From Flavobacterium psychrophilum (GTDB lineage: Bacteria > Bacteroidota > Bacteroidia > Flavobacteriales > Flavobacteriaceae), in contig CAMCTL010000035.1 in NCBI GenBank assembly GCA_945878515.1, positions 1 through 24,634 on the forward strand: a stretch of DNA of 24,634 nt, in the 5' to 3' direction. Each line of letters begins with the position of its first letter. The stretch's first letter is position 1. The notes under the pieces were generated by a model, which was not told the origin of the DNA, did not search any database, and was given only the letters and a program-made list of their open reading frames with translations. Position numbers and translations under genes: made by a program. This document shows positions 15,431-23,249 of the stretch, one piece after another.

Positions 15431-16324
15431 TTATTTGCTTTTTTTGCGTCGAAACATTCTTGATATGACTATAGTATGTGGAAAGGTTATCGCCGCTAAA
15501 AACGAGAAGAATAAAGCATTAAATAGTTGATCCTCTTTCAAGGTAAAATAAATAAGTGTTATACCTATAATTGAAACCAACCAATATATTCCTGCAGAAC
15601 GACAATATGCTATAAAATATTTTATCGAAAATGATCCATTCAAGAATTTAATTTGGTCAATTATAGAAGGAATACTATGCCATAAAACAAAATAAATTGA
15701 AAATCCCCAAATCAAACTGGAAGACTTGAAAATGATAGCAAAGACAGTTAAATGAAAAAATTCCAACAGGAGTTTATTTCTGACTGTTTCTGTCTTCCAA
15801 TAGAAATATACACTTAAGCCAATAAAAATAATCCCCGAGACCTGAAGCAATAATAAAAAGTACGGAATTGGGATAGTAATGCCGGCAATACTCCAAATGA
15901 TACTTTGTACTTCATGAGAATGAAAAACAAACAACAGTAGCAAAATAGACAATCCGTAAAAAAACTGGAACAAGATTCCGATCCATTTTGGAAAATGAAG
16001 TTTCAAATTCTGCCATTGCTGTTCTCCAAAATGATAGCCACTTACAATAATAAATAATAGAAGAGCCAATTGTGGAATACTATAAAATAAAATTAGCCCG
16101 ATTAGGACAACAATCACATAGTACCCCAAAATTTTAAACTTAGAGTTTGATGTTTTTTTAACATTCACCTTATTAATAAGCAGTAAATCATTTGCTCCAT
16201 GAAGGATTCCAAAGGTGAAAATTAAGAAAAACCCAGATATTATCTGAAACTTGGTCGAGAAATAGGAGTCCATCCACAACCCGAAAAAGCTTGCTACAAT
16301 TGCGATATTGCTATATTTTTTCAT
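15431..16324 (-). CDS. blh: Blh: beta-carotene 15,15'-dioxygenase (retinal synthesis)
   Basis: I place the start at the ATG at 16324 (MKKYSNIAIV, 297 residues). The frame is open to an ATG at 16354, but that would add MTIFKQNLNA inside the shared control region. The enzyme splits beta-carotene into two retinals and sits in the inner membrane with about eight hydrophobic segments. Conserved histidines of the Brp/Blh family are visible in GILHGANDLLL, VSGYHFGEQQW, YFVLWHSIPS and TFPHTIVISRM (H42, H98, H216 and H283 from this start) and would bind iron. It is divergent from the proteorhodopsin gene, whose chromophore it makes. The beta-carotene genes (crtEBIY) are not in this window. Confidence 0.92.
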   Translation of the reverse strand: MKKYSNIAIVASFFGLWMDSYFSTKFQIISGFFLIFTFGILHGANDLLLINKVNVKKTSNSKFKILGYYVIVVLIGLILFYSIPQLALLLFIIVSGYHFGEQQWQNLKLHFPKWIGILFQFFYGLSILLLLFVFHSHEVQSIIWSIAGITIPIPYFLLLLQVSGIIFIGLSVYFYWKTETVRNKLLLEFFHLTVFAIIFKSSSLIWGFSIYFVLWHSIPSIIDQIKFLNGSFSIKYFIAYCRSAGIYWLVSIIGITLIYFTLKEDQLFNALFFSFLAAITFPHTIVISRMFRRKKSK

Positions 16325-16336
16325 TGCATTTAAATT

Positions 16337-16412
16337 TTGTTTAAAAATAGTCAAAAAAAATTAAACAAAATATTTTTTTATTGTTTAACTTTTATTAAAT
16401 TTGTTTGAACAA
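16337..16412. promoter_or_regulatory. Shared control region of blh and proteorhodopsin: TTGTTTAA sites
   Basis: TTGTTTAA stands at 16337-16344 (plus), 16361-16368 (minus) and 16381-16388 (plus), with a variant TTGTTTGA at 16401-16408 that is part of the palindrome TTGTT-TG-AACAA (16401-16412). The second to fourth sites are spaced exactly 20 bases. The 16361 and 16381 sites form an 8-bp inverted repeat. This looks like an operator set for a regulator acting on both genes. Its identity is not shown; MerR-type light regulators are one option known for carotenoid genes. Confidence 0.55.
16396..16403 (+). promoter_or_regulatory. -7 box TAAATTTG of the proteorhodopsin gene
   Basis: An exact fit to the Bacteroidota TAnnTTTG box. 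The start would lie near 16409, leaving a leader of about 28 bases before the ATG at 16437. No good TTTG at -33 is seen (T-run only), which fits activator dependence. The box overlaps the TTGTTTGA site. Confidence 0.55.
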
Positions 16413-16436
16413 AAAAATAATTTAAATAAATTTATT

Positions 16437-17162
16437 ATGACAAAATTAATGCTTATTTCAGGAATGATCGGAAAATTATCTCCAACCGATTACGTAGGTT
16501 TTACCTTTTTCGTGGGCTGTATGGCTATGATGGCCGCATCAGCATTTTTCTTTTTATCACTAAATCAGTTTGATAAAAAATGGCGTACTTCAGTTTTAGT
16601 TTCAGGTTTAATTACCTTCATTGCGGCAGTTCATTATTTCTACATGAGAGATTACTGGGCTTCATTTGGCGAATCTCCAACATTCTTTCGTTATGTTGAC
16701 TGGGTTTTAACAGTGCCGTTGATGTGTTTGGAATTTTACTTGATACTCAAAGTAGCTGGTGCTAAAAAATCATTATTGTGGAAGATGATTATCTATTCTG
16801 TTATAATGTTGGTAACAGGTTATTTTGGCGAAGTAGTTTACACTGACCAAGCTGCTTTCTGGGGCTTTGTTTCTGGTGTAGCTTATTTTGCTATTGTGTA
16901 TGAAATCTGGTTGGGAGAAGCTTCAAAATTAGCTGCTGATGCTGGTGGAGAAATCCTAAAAGCACACAAAATTTTATGTTGGTTTGTACTTGTAGGTTGG
17001 GCTATTTATCCTTTAGGATATATGATGGGAACAACTGGATGGTACAATGGAATCATTCCATCTGGTAATATTGATGTGGTTTACAACATTGCAGATGCCA
17101 TCAATAAAATTGGATTTGGTTTAGTAATTTACAGTTTGGCTGTAAGTTCGCAAAAAGATTAG
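16437..17162 (+). CDS. Proteorhodopsin, green-absorbing type, light-driven proton pump
   Basis: 241 residues from the ATG at 16437 (MTKLMLISG). The upstream in-frame ATG at 16401 lies in the control region and overlaps the -7 box, so I reject it. Seven membrane helices bind retinal. The retinal Lys is K224 in DAINKIGF. The proton acceptor is D88, with T92 and the proton donor E99 (DTE, as in D97/T101/E108 of the first proteorhodopsin), so it is an outward proton pump rather than a Na+ (NDQ) or chloride pump. The conserved His next to the acceptor is H66 (AAVHYFY). The tuning site is M96 (equivalent of position 105), where Leu or Met gives green and Gln gives blue absorption. The N-terminus may be a short cleaved leader. 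Confidence 0.97.
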   Translation: MTKLMLISGMIGKLSPTDYVGFTFFVGCMAMMAASAFFFLSLNQFDKKWRTSVLVSGLITFIAAVHYFYMRDYWASFGESPTFFRYVDWVLTVPLMCLEFYLILKVAGAKKSLLWKMIIYSVIMLVTGYFGEVVYTDQAAFWGFVSGVAYFAIVYEIWLGEASKLAADAGGEILKAHKILCWFVLVGWAIYPLGYMMGTTGWYNGIIPSGNIDVVYNIADAINKIGFGLVIYSLAVSSQKD

Positions 17163-17183
17163 TTTTAGTTGTTTTCTTTTTTT

Positions 17184-17220
17184 TTAACCGAGCTTTTTTC
17201 GTAAAAGCTCGGTTTTATTA
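17184..17220 (+). terminator. Terminator after proteorhodopsin
   Basis: AACCGAGCTTTT (17186-17197) and AAAAGCTCGGTT (17203-17214) make a perfect 12-bp stem with a five-base loop, followed by a short T-run, 23 bases after the stop. Confidence 0.88.
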
Positions 17221-17223
17221 TTT

Positions 17224-17258
17224 AAAAACCCGACAGTTCAAACAATTGTTGGGTTTTT
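17224..17258 (+). terminator. Second tandem terminator hairpin
   Basis: AAAAACCCGACA pairs with TGTTGGGTTTTT (one G-T pair) around a loop, with a run of seven T. It backs up the terminator just upstream. Confidence 0.7.
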
Positions 17259-17400
17259 TTGTGTTAAAAAAACAACATCTCAAATCATTTTATTTTTCTA
17301 ATCAATTCAAACATTGATTTTTAATTTGCTTTAGACTATTTGAACTCTATTTTTCAATATCCAAATGATTTATCTCAGAAAAGCACATCATATTTATTAC

Positions 17401-17425
17401 TAATTTTGCATTTTGGATAATTTTG
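17401..17425 (+). promoter_or_regulatory. Two possible -7 boxes (TAATTTTG) upstream of corA
   Basis: TAATTTTG occurs at 17401-17408 and 17418-17425, both exact fits to TAnnTTTG. No convincing -33 TTTG is seen. They would give a leader of about 95-115 bases for corA, in which I find no clear riboswitch-like fold. The rest of the gap after the proteorhodopsin terminators shows nothing else. Confidence 0.35.
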
Positions 17426-17524
17426 GTCGCTAATGTTATTATTATCTTACAATTTGCAACAAATGATAAATGTCAGTTTTCAGTATTATATATTTTCGTA
17501 ATATTACTTCATAAAAGAATTTAG

Positions 17525-18595
17525 ATGGGAAAGCTTAAATATAAAAGAAGCAAAAAACTCCAACCTTATAATTTAGAGTATACTGGCATTCACAAACGAA
17601 CCGACTCTGAGATGCAACTCTTTGTTTATGATGATGTAAGTTTATCTGAATTTCAAAATTTTGCTGTTGCTGATTTAAATAAAAGAATGGATTCGACAAA
17701 AACAAGTTGGTTGAATATTCACGGGCTGAACAATCTGGATTTGTTGAAATCTTTAGGCAACCATTTCAAAATTGACAACTTCATGCTTGCCGATATTTTG
17801 AATACCACTCGAAGAACCAAGATTGAAGAACAACAAGATGTCTTGTTTTTTAATATAAAATCATTACTTCCAGCAGGCGGTACGGACAAAATTAGTGCAG
17901 AGCAAATCAGTTTTTTGCTTAAAGACGGGATTTTAGTTTCTTTTCAAGAAAAAAGGAGCGATTTTTTTACCCATATACGTGAACGAATACGAACACATTC
18001 AGGAATTGTTCGGACAAAAAAAGCTGATTATTTGTTGTATATTTTGCTAGATGCTATCATGGAAAATTTTTACATCACCATCGAAAATGAAGAGGATAAA
18101 ATTGAAGAATTGATTGATCAAACTAAATGCAGTACTGACCCAATTATTCTAGAAAAAATTGAACAGCACCGCGATAATTTTAACTTTTTGAAGCGTTCTA
18201 TTATTCCGCTTCGCGACTCTTTGTATGGGATAAAAAGTATTAAAGATGACGATGTGTTTAATGCCATTGCTCCAGATAATTTCACTTTTTTTTCTCGATT
18301 GCATCAAAAAAGTTTAGAACTTCTAGAACAAATAGAATCCGATATGGGCTCACTCCATAGCGCATCCGATTACTATTTTTCGGCTCAAAGTCATAAAATG
18401 AATGAGATTATGAAAACGCTAACCATAGTTTCGGCTATTTTTATTCCGCTTACTTTTATTGTTGGTGTTTACGGAATGAATTTCGATTATATGCCAGAAC
18501 TTAGATACGAGCATGGCTATTATACTGTAGTTGGAGGAATGGTTCTAATCGTTTTTGGGATGATTTATTATTTCAAAAGACGGCGTTGGTTTTAA
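17525..18595 (+). CDS. corA: CorA family magnesium/cobalt transporter
   Basis: 356 residues. A long soluble N-terminal domain with acidic helices (about 175-300, including ENEEDKIEELIDQ) is followed by two membrane helices, about 298-316 and 333-350. The signature YGMN is at 316-319 and continues FDYMPEL, typical of CorA pentamers. The C-terminus is short and basic (KRRRWF), facing the cytoplasm. It moves Mg2+ (and Co2+ or Ni2+) inward. The start ATG at 17525 is followed by a basic stretch KLKYKRSKK. The next gene, pta, begins 50 bases after the stop on the same strand, so the two may share a transcript, though no functional link is known. Confidence 0.95.
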   Translation: MGKLKYKRSKKLQPYNLEYTGIHKRTDSEMQLFVYDDVSLSEFQNFAVADLNKRMDSTKTSWLNIHGLNNLDLLKSLGNHFKIDNFMLADILNTTRRTKIEEQQDVLFFNIKSLLPAGGTDKISAEQISFLLKDGILVSFQEKRSDFFTHIRERIRTHSGIVRTKKADYLLYILLDAIMENFYITIENEEDKIEELIDQTKCSTDPIILEKIEQHRDNFNFLKRSIIPLRDSLYGIKSIKDDDVFNAIAPDNFTFFSRLHQKSLELLEQIESDMGSLHSASDYYFSAQSHKMNEIMKTLTIVSAIFIPLTFIVGVYGMNFDYMPELRYEHGYYTVVGGMVLIVFGMIYYFKRRRWF

Positions 18596-18645
18596 TATTT
18601 TCAATAGATTCGAATTGCATATAGTACAATTTAAAAAACAAAAAA

Positions 18646-20739
18646 ATGAACAAAGCAATATATATAGCTACCAATGAGGAAACTAGCGGAAAGTCGATAG
18701 TTACTTTGGGATTAATGAGTATGCTTATTGGCAAAACAGCCAAAGTGGGTTATTTTAGACCCATAGTCGAAGATTTTGAAGATGGAGAACTAGACAATCA
18801 TATTGATACAGTAATCAATCATTTTGGTTTGGACATCGATTTTAATGATGCGTATGCAATCAAAAAAAGCAAATTAATAAAAAAGAAAAACAGAGGAAAA
18901 CTAGGAGAAGTCATCGATTTGATTATCGACAAATACAAGAAAATTGAGGAGCGCTTTGATTTTGTTGTAGTTGAAGGCACTAGTTTTGTAGGAGAGGGCA
19001 CAGCAATTGAAATGGATACCAATGTACTTATCGCAAAAAACCTTGGTATTCCGGCCATAATTGTAGGGTCGGGTATAGGAAAATCGCTAGACGAATTAGT
19101 AGACAGCCTTTGCCTAGCCTATCATTCTTTTAAGTTAAAGGAAGTAGAAGTTTTGGCCGTAATAGCCAATAAAGTGCAATTGGAAAATTTGGAATTAATT
19201 AAATTCGGACTGAAAAAAAATTTACCAGAAGGGGTTTTGGTCAATGCAATCCCTTTAATTTCAAGTTTAAAAAACATAACTGTTCAAGAAGTTGTCAATG
19301 AGCTAGATGCTAAAGTTTTATTCGGTGAAGCTTATCTAAATAATCAAATATCCAGTTTTAGTGTTGGCGCTATGCAACTTAGAAACTACTTGATGCACCT
19401 AAAACAAGATGGCTTGGTCATCACTCCTGGCGATAGAGCCGATATTATTTTAGGAGCATTGCAAGCCAATGAATCTAAAAATTACCCATCTATTTCTGGA
19501 ATAGTTTTGACGGGAAATATTATTCCCGAAGATACTATTCTTAAATTAATAGAAGGACTTTCTCCAGTTGTGCCTATTATTGTAGTAAATGAAGGAACTT
19601 ATGTAATTACGAATAGAATTGGCGATATAAAATCTAAAATTTATGCCAATAACAAACAAAAAATTCAAACATCAATCGACACTTTCGAAAAATATGTAGA
19701 TATAGATAGCTTAACCGATAAATTCGTAAAATTTGAGGCAGAAGGAATGACACCAAAAATGTTTCAATACAATCTGGTCAAAAGAGCAAAAAAACACCGA
19801 AAACACATCGTATTACCAGAAGGAAACGACGACAGGATTCTAATTGCTGCAGCAAGATTATTGTTGATGGATGTAGTCGAAATTACTATTCTTGGTGATA
19901 TAAAACAAATTGTTAGTAAAGTGGCTGACTTAGGTGTAGATATGGATTTTACAAAAGTTCAGATCATCAATCCAAGAAAAGATAAAAATTATGATGACTA
20001 TGTAAATACCTATTACGAATTGCGAAAAGCGAAGAAAATGACTTTGGAAATTGCCAGAGATTTGATGGAGGATGGTTCGTATTTTGGAACTATGATGGTG
20101 TATAAAGGTCATGCAGACGGAATGGTTTCTGGTGCAGCGCATACCACACAACACACTATTTTACCAGCATTACAATTCATTAAAACCAAACCAAATTCGT
20201 CTGTTGTTTCTTCAATATTCTTTATGTGTATGGAGGATCGAGTTTCTATTTTTGGCGATTGTGCCATTAATCCAAATCCAACAGCAGAACAGTTGGCAGA
20301 AATTGCCATTTCATCGGCAGAATCAAGTTTGGCTTTCGGCATTGAACCAAAAGTAGCCATGCTATCATATTCTTCTGGTTCATCTGGAAAAGGTGATGAG
20401 GTGGATAAAGTAAGAACCGCAACTGAAATTGTAAAAAGTAAACGTCCAGATTTGAAAATTGAAGGTCCAATTCAGTACGACGCCGCAGTAGATTTAGAAG
20501 TAGGTCAAAGCAAAATGCCCAATTCTGAAGTGGCAGGACACGCCAGCGTATTGATTTTCCCTGATTTAAACACAGGAAACAATACCTACAAAGCAGTACA
20601 AAGAGAAACCGGTGCTTTAGCAATTGGTCCAATGTTGCAAGGATTGAACAAACCGGTAAATGATTTAAGCCGAGGCTGCACCGTTGACGACATTGTAAAC
20701 ACGGTTGTTATTACAGCTATTCAAGCGCAAGGACTTTAA
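18646..20739 (+). CDS. pta: Phosphate acetyltransferase (long form)
   Basis: 697 residues, the three-domain form like E. coli Pta. It converts acetyl-CoA and phosphate to acetyl phosphate. The N-terminal P-loop-like domain begins YIATNEETSGKSIVTLGL. A DRTGG domain follows (about 230-340, with GDRADIILGAL). The catalytic PTA domain spans about 370-695, with HIVLPEGNDDRILIAAARL, MLSYSSGSSGKGDEVDKV, EGPIQYDAAVD and LIFPDLNTGNNTYKAVQR. It is followed by ackA on the same strand, giving the usual acetate pathway pair, with 118 bases of repeat-bearing sequence between the pta stop and the ackA ATG. Confidence 0.97.
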   Translation: MNKAIYIATNEETSGKSIVTLGLMSMLIGKTAKVGYFRPIVEDFEDGELDNHIDTVINHFGLDIDFNDAYAIKKSKLIKKKNRGKLGEVIDLIIDKYKKIEERFDFVVVEGTSFVGEGTAIEMDTNVLIAKNLGIPAIIVGSGIGKSLDELVDSLCLAYHSFKLKEVEVLAVIANKVQLENLELIKFGLKKNLPEGVLVNAIPLISSLKNITVQEVVNELDAKVLFGEAYLNNQISSFSVGAMQLRNYLMHLKQDGLVITPGDRADIILGALQANESKNYPSISGIVLTGNIIPEDTILKLIEGLSPVVPIIVVNEGTYVITNRIGDIKSKIYANNKQKIQTSIDTFEKYVDIDSLTDKFVKFEAEGMTPKMFQYNLVKRAKKHRKHIVLPEGNDDRILIAAARLLLMDVVEITILGDIKQIVSKVADLGVDMDFTKVQIINPRKDKNYDDYVNTYYELRKAKKMTLEIARDLMEDGSYFGTMMVYKGHADGMVSGAAHTTQHTILPALQFIKTKPNSSVVSSIFFMCMEDRVSIFGDCAINPNPTAEQLAEIAISSAESSLAFGIEPKVAMLSYSSGSSGKGDEVDKVRTATEIVKSKRPDLKIEGPIQYDAAVDLEVGQSKMPNSEVAGHASVLIFPDLNTGNNTYKAVQRETGALAIGPMLQGLNKPVNDLSRGCTVDDIVNTVVITAIQAQGL

Positions 20740-20741
20740 AT

Positions 20742-20769
20742 ATCAGATTTCAGATTTTAGATTTCAGAT
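20742..20769 (+). repeat. Four heptamers (TTCAGAT family) after pta
   Basis: ATCAGAT, TTCAGAT, TTTAGAT and TTCAGAT follow each other without gaps. In reverse complement they read ATCTGAA, the same family as the heptamers before dnaK (AATCTGA). They start three bases past the pta stop. Confidence 0.85.
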
Positions 20770-20818
20770 TGAAAATTAAAAAGAAAAAATAAGTACACAA
20801 CATATCTCCTAGTCGCTT

Positions 20819-20831
20819 TCTCCTTTGGAGA
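20819..20831 (+). repeat. Short palindrome TCTCC-TTT-GGAGA before ackA
   Basis: A 5-bp stem followed by a purine-rich GTGCCGGGAAGAGG (to about 20845). This TCTCC...GGAGA...GGGAAGAGG pattern resembles small REP-like intergenic elements of Bacteroidota. It sits just before the ackA ATG and could affect translation. Confidence 0.45.
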
Positions 20832-20857
20832 GTGCCGGGAAGAGGAAAACAATTAAA

Positions 20858-22042
20858 ATGAAAATAGTTATAATAAATTCAGGAAGTTCTTCTATAAAAT
20901 ACCAATTAATCGAAATGCCATCGACAGCAATCATTTGTTCTGGAATGATTGACAGGATTGGATTGGAAAATTCAAATTTAAGTTATGTTACCCAAACGGA
21001 CAAAATAGAAAAAACCTTACCTATTGCCGATCATAAAATTGGTTTGGAAAAAATCGCAACGCTATTGATGGATGAAAAATTGGGCGTGATTAAAAGCACC
21101 AAAGAAATTAATGCTGTTGGGCATCGCGTTGTTCACGGTGGAAGTGAATTTTCGAACACCACCATAATTGACGATGAAGTTAAACACAAGATAAAACAAC
21201 TTTTCGATTTGGCGCCATTGCATAATCCCGCAAATTATGAAGGAATAGTTGTTGCCGAATCCATTTTTGAAGAAGCCAAACAAGTAGCCGTTTTTGATAC
21301 GGCTTTCCACCAAACCATTCCGGTTGAAGCCTATAAATATGCCATTCCAAATTATCTATTAACAGAGCATAAAATCCGAGTATATGGTTTTCACGGCACA
21401 AGTCATAAATATGTTTCCGAGAAATCAATTGACTATTTAGAGAAATCATCTAAAATTATAACCATCCATCTTGGTAATGGATGCAGCATGTCGGCCATAA
21501 AAGACGGAAAAAGTATCGACACTACTTTGGGTTTTGGTCCAATGAATGGTTTAATAATGGGAACGCGAAGCGGCGACATTGATCAATCGGTACTGTTTTA
21601 TTTGGTGAATACTTTGGGATATTCTCTCGCCGAAGTGAATACAATGTTGCAAAAACAAAGCGGAATGCTTGGCCTTACTGGTTTCAGTGATTTGAGAGAT
21701 ATTGAGTCCAATGCCGAGCAAGGAAACAAAGATTGTCAATTGGCACTACAAATGAACGCTTACCGAATCAAGAAGTATATCGGTTCTTTTGCAGCGGTTT
21801 TGGGTGGGCTGGACGCTATTATTTTTACTGCTGGAATCGGTGAAAATTCCTCTTATATTCGGAAACTAGTTTGCACCGATATGGAGTATTTTGGAATAGA
21901 ATTGGATCTGGACAAAAACGAATTGCGTTCCGCAGCAATTCGTGAAATTAATTTACCACAATCGAAAACCAAAATCTTGGTCGTTCCAACCAATGAAGAA
22001 GTTGAAATTGCACATCAAGTTTTTAATTTGCTTTCGGTTTAA
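20858..22042 (+). CDS. ackA: Acetate kinase
   Basis: 394 residues from the ATG at 20858 (MKIVIINSGSSSIKYQL), which matches the conserved start. The frame is open to an ATG at 20825, but that would add MESAGKRKTIK from the repeat region. The enzyme makes ATP and acetate from acetyl phosphate and ADP. Visible motifs are NSGSSSIKY (phosphate loop), GHRVVHGG, VFDTAFHQTIP, YGFHGTSHKYVS, TIHLGNGCSMSAIKDGKSIDTTLGFGPMNGL and FTAGIGENS, in the usual ASKHA-fold order. It works directly after Pta. The last codons are followed four bases later by a long inverted repeat. Confidence 0.97.
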   Translation: MKIVIINSGSSSIKYQLIEMPSTAIICSGMIDRIGLENSNLSYVTQTDKIEKTLPIADHKIGLEKIATLLMDEKLGVIKSTKEINAVGHRVVHGGSEFSNTTIIDDEVKHKIKQLFDLAPLHNPANYEGIVVAESIFEEAKQVAVFDTAFHQTIPVEAYKYAIPNYLLTEHKIRVYGFHGTSHKYVSEKSIDYLEKSSKIITIHLGNGCSMSAIKDGKSIDTTLGFGPMNGLIMGTRSGDIDQSVLFYLVNTLGYSLAEVNTMLQKQSGMLGLTGFSDLRDIESNAEQGNKDCQLALQMNAYRIKKYIGSFAAVLGGLDAIIFTAGIGENSSYIRKLVCTDMEYFGIELDLDKNELRSAAIREINLPQSKTKILVVPTNEEVEIAHQVFNLLSV

Positions 22043-22045
22043 TAT

Positions 22046-22207
22046 TGAAGTGATTTAAACTTTTTACATTTTGGCGAAAATTTAGGATTTTGTAGCCAAT
22101 TGAAGTCTTTTTTAAGTTGCATAGCTGGGCTACGGAACGAAAAAAAGTCGAAATGTGGATGCAAAAGATAAATTTTTTAGCAAATGAGGAAAGTTTAAAT
22201 CACTTCA
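22046..22207. mobile_element. MITE-like element with 18-bp terminal inverted repeats
   Basis: TGAAGTGATTTAAACTTT (22046-22063) is repeated inverted at 22190-22207 without mismatch. Further inner arms share the same symmetry axis: CATTT (22067) with AAATG (22182), and AAAATTTA (22077) with TAAATTTT (22169). A separate inner stem GTAGCC/GGCTAC lies at 22092 and 22128. It is 162 bases with no open frame, as in miniature inverted-repeat elements. No clear target duplication is seen. It might instead be an extended 3' hairpin of the ackA transcript. Confidence 0.6.
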
Positions 22208-22251
22208 TTATAGTATTGTTAACTTCATGACAGTATAATAGGAAAAAAAGC

Positions 22252-22259
22252 TAATTTTG
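22252..22259 (+). promoter_or_regulatory. Possible -7 box TAATTTTG for menB
   Basis: An exact TAnnTTTG 23 bases before the menB ATG, giving a leader of about 18 bases. No matching -33 TTTG at normal spacing. Confidence 0.45.
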
Positions 22260-22282
22260 CCTTTTAATTTAAACCTATTGTA

Positions 22283-23113
22283 ATGAATTGGATAACCGTC
22301 AAAGAATACGAAGATATAACTTATAAAAAATGCAATGGAGTAGCTCGAATTGCCTTCAACCGACCTAATGTTCGCAATGCATTTCGACCAAAAACTACCT
22401 CAGAATTGTATCAAGCTTTTTACGATGCCCAAGAAGATACTTCGATAGGAGTAGTTTTATTATCATCAGAAGGACCATCGACTAAAGATGGTGTTTATTC
22501 TTTTTGTAGCGGCGGCGATCAAAATGCGCGTGGACATCAAGGTTATGTTGGAGAAGACGGTCAGCATCGTTTGAATATTCTTGAAGTACAGCGACTCATT
22601 CGTTTTATGCCAAAGGTGGTTATTGCAGTTGTAAATGGTTGGGCTGTAGGCGGCGGACATAGTTTACATGTGGTTTGCGATTTAACTTTGGCCAGCAAAG
22701 AACACGCTGTTTTCAAACAAACCGATGCTGATGTAACCAGTTTTGATGGTGGTTATGGCTCTGCATATTTAGCAAAAATGGTGGGTCAGAAAAAAGCACG
22801 CGAAATTTTCTTTCTAGGTCGAAATTATTCCGCTCAAGATGCGCTTGATATGGGAATGGTTAATGCGGTAATTCCGCACGCAGAATTGGAAGACACTGCT
22901 TTTGAATGGGCACAAGAAATTCTGCAAAAATCGCCAACATCCATCAAAATGCTAAAATTCGCTATGAATTTAACGGATGACGGCATGGTTGGACAACAAG
23001 TTTTTGCTGGCGAAGCCACACGACTGGCTTATATGACCGAGGAAGCCAAAGAAGGACGCAACGCTTTCCTAGAAAAACGTAAACCGAATTTTGAGAAAAA
23101 ATGGCTTCCTTAA
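22283..23113 (+). CDS. menB: 1,4-dihydroxy-2-naphthoyl-CoA synthase
   Basis: 276 residues, a crotonase-fold enzyme that closes the naphthoate ring in menaquinone synthesis (from o-succinylbenzoyl-CoA). Visible are FNRPNVRNAF, SFCSGGDQNARG (76-84) and the oxyanion-hole region VNGWAVGGGHSLHVVCDL (117-134). The stretch QTDADVTSFDGGYGSAYLA has Asp where the bicarbonate-using E. coli enzyme has Gly (QTGPKVGSFDG), so I infer the bicarbonate-independent type, as in Mycobacterium. The C-terminus matches the family (FLEKRKPNF). The start ATG at 22283 fits the usual N-terminus. menA follows after 136 bases of heptamer repeats. The MK synthesis genes menF, D, C and E are not in the window. Confidence 0.96.
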   Translation: MNWITVKEYEDITYKKCNGVARIAFNRPNVRNAFRPKTTSELYQAFYDAQEDTSIGVVLLSSEGPSTKDGVYSFCSGGDQNARGHQGYVGEDGQHRLNILEVQRLIRFMPKVVIAVVNGWAVGGGHSLHVVCDLTLASKEHAVFKQTDADVTSFDGGYGSAYLAKMVGQKKAREIFFLGRNYSAQDALDMGMVNAVIPHAELEDTAFEWAQEILQKSPTSIKMLKFAMNLTDDGMVGQQVFAGEATRLAYMTEEAKEGRNAFLEKRKPNFEKKWLP

Positions 23114-23115
23114 GA

Positions 23116-23246
23116 AAGTTAGAAGTGGGAAGTACGAGGTACGAAGTTAAAAGTGAGAAATGTGAAGATGCAACTTCCAAGCTCTAACCTCTAGTTTGTA
23201 ACCTCTGACCTTTAACATCTAACCTTTAACCTCTAACTTCTAACTT
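23116..23246. repeat. Inverted heptamer array between menB and menA
   Basis: From 23182 to 23244 there are nine 7-base units (CTCTAAC, CTCTAGT, TTGTAAC, CTCTGAC, CTTTAAC, ATCTAAC, CTTTAAC, CTCTAAC, TTCTAAC). The preceding stretch from 23119 reads as 7-base units of the opposite sense (TTAGAAG, TGGGAAG, TACGAGG, TACGAAG and so on). The outer ends AAGTTAGAAGT (23116-23126) and ACTTCTAACTT (23236-23246) are perfect inverted repeats of 11 bases. The array ends three bases before the menA ATG and fills the whole gap. Confidence 0.8.
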
Positions 23247-23249
23247 GAA

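Noticed and set aside
16401..16436. Longer proteorhodopsin start at 16401
   Set aside because: It overlaps the -7 box and the TTGTTTGA palindrome, and the added residues MFEQKNNLNKFI are not typical of the family.
17426..17524. Magnesium riboswitch before corA
   Set aside because: The leader is AT-rich without conserved stems that I can recognise.
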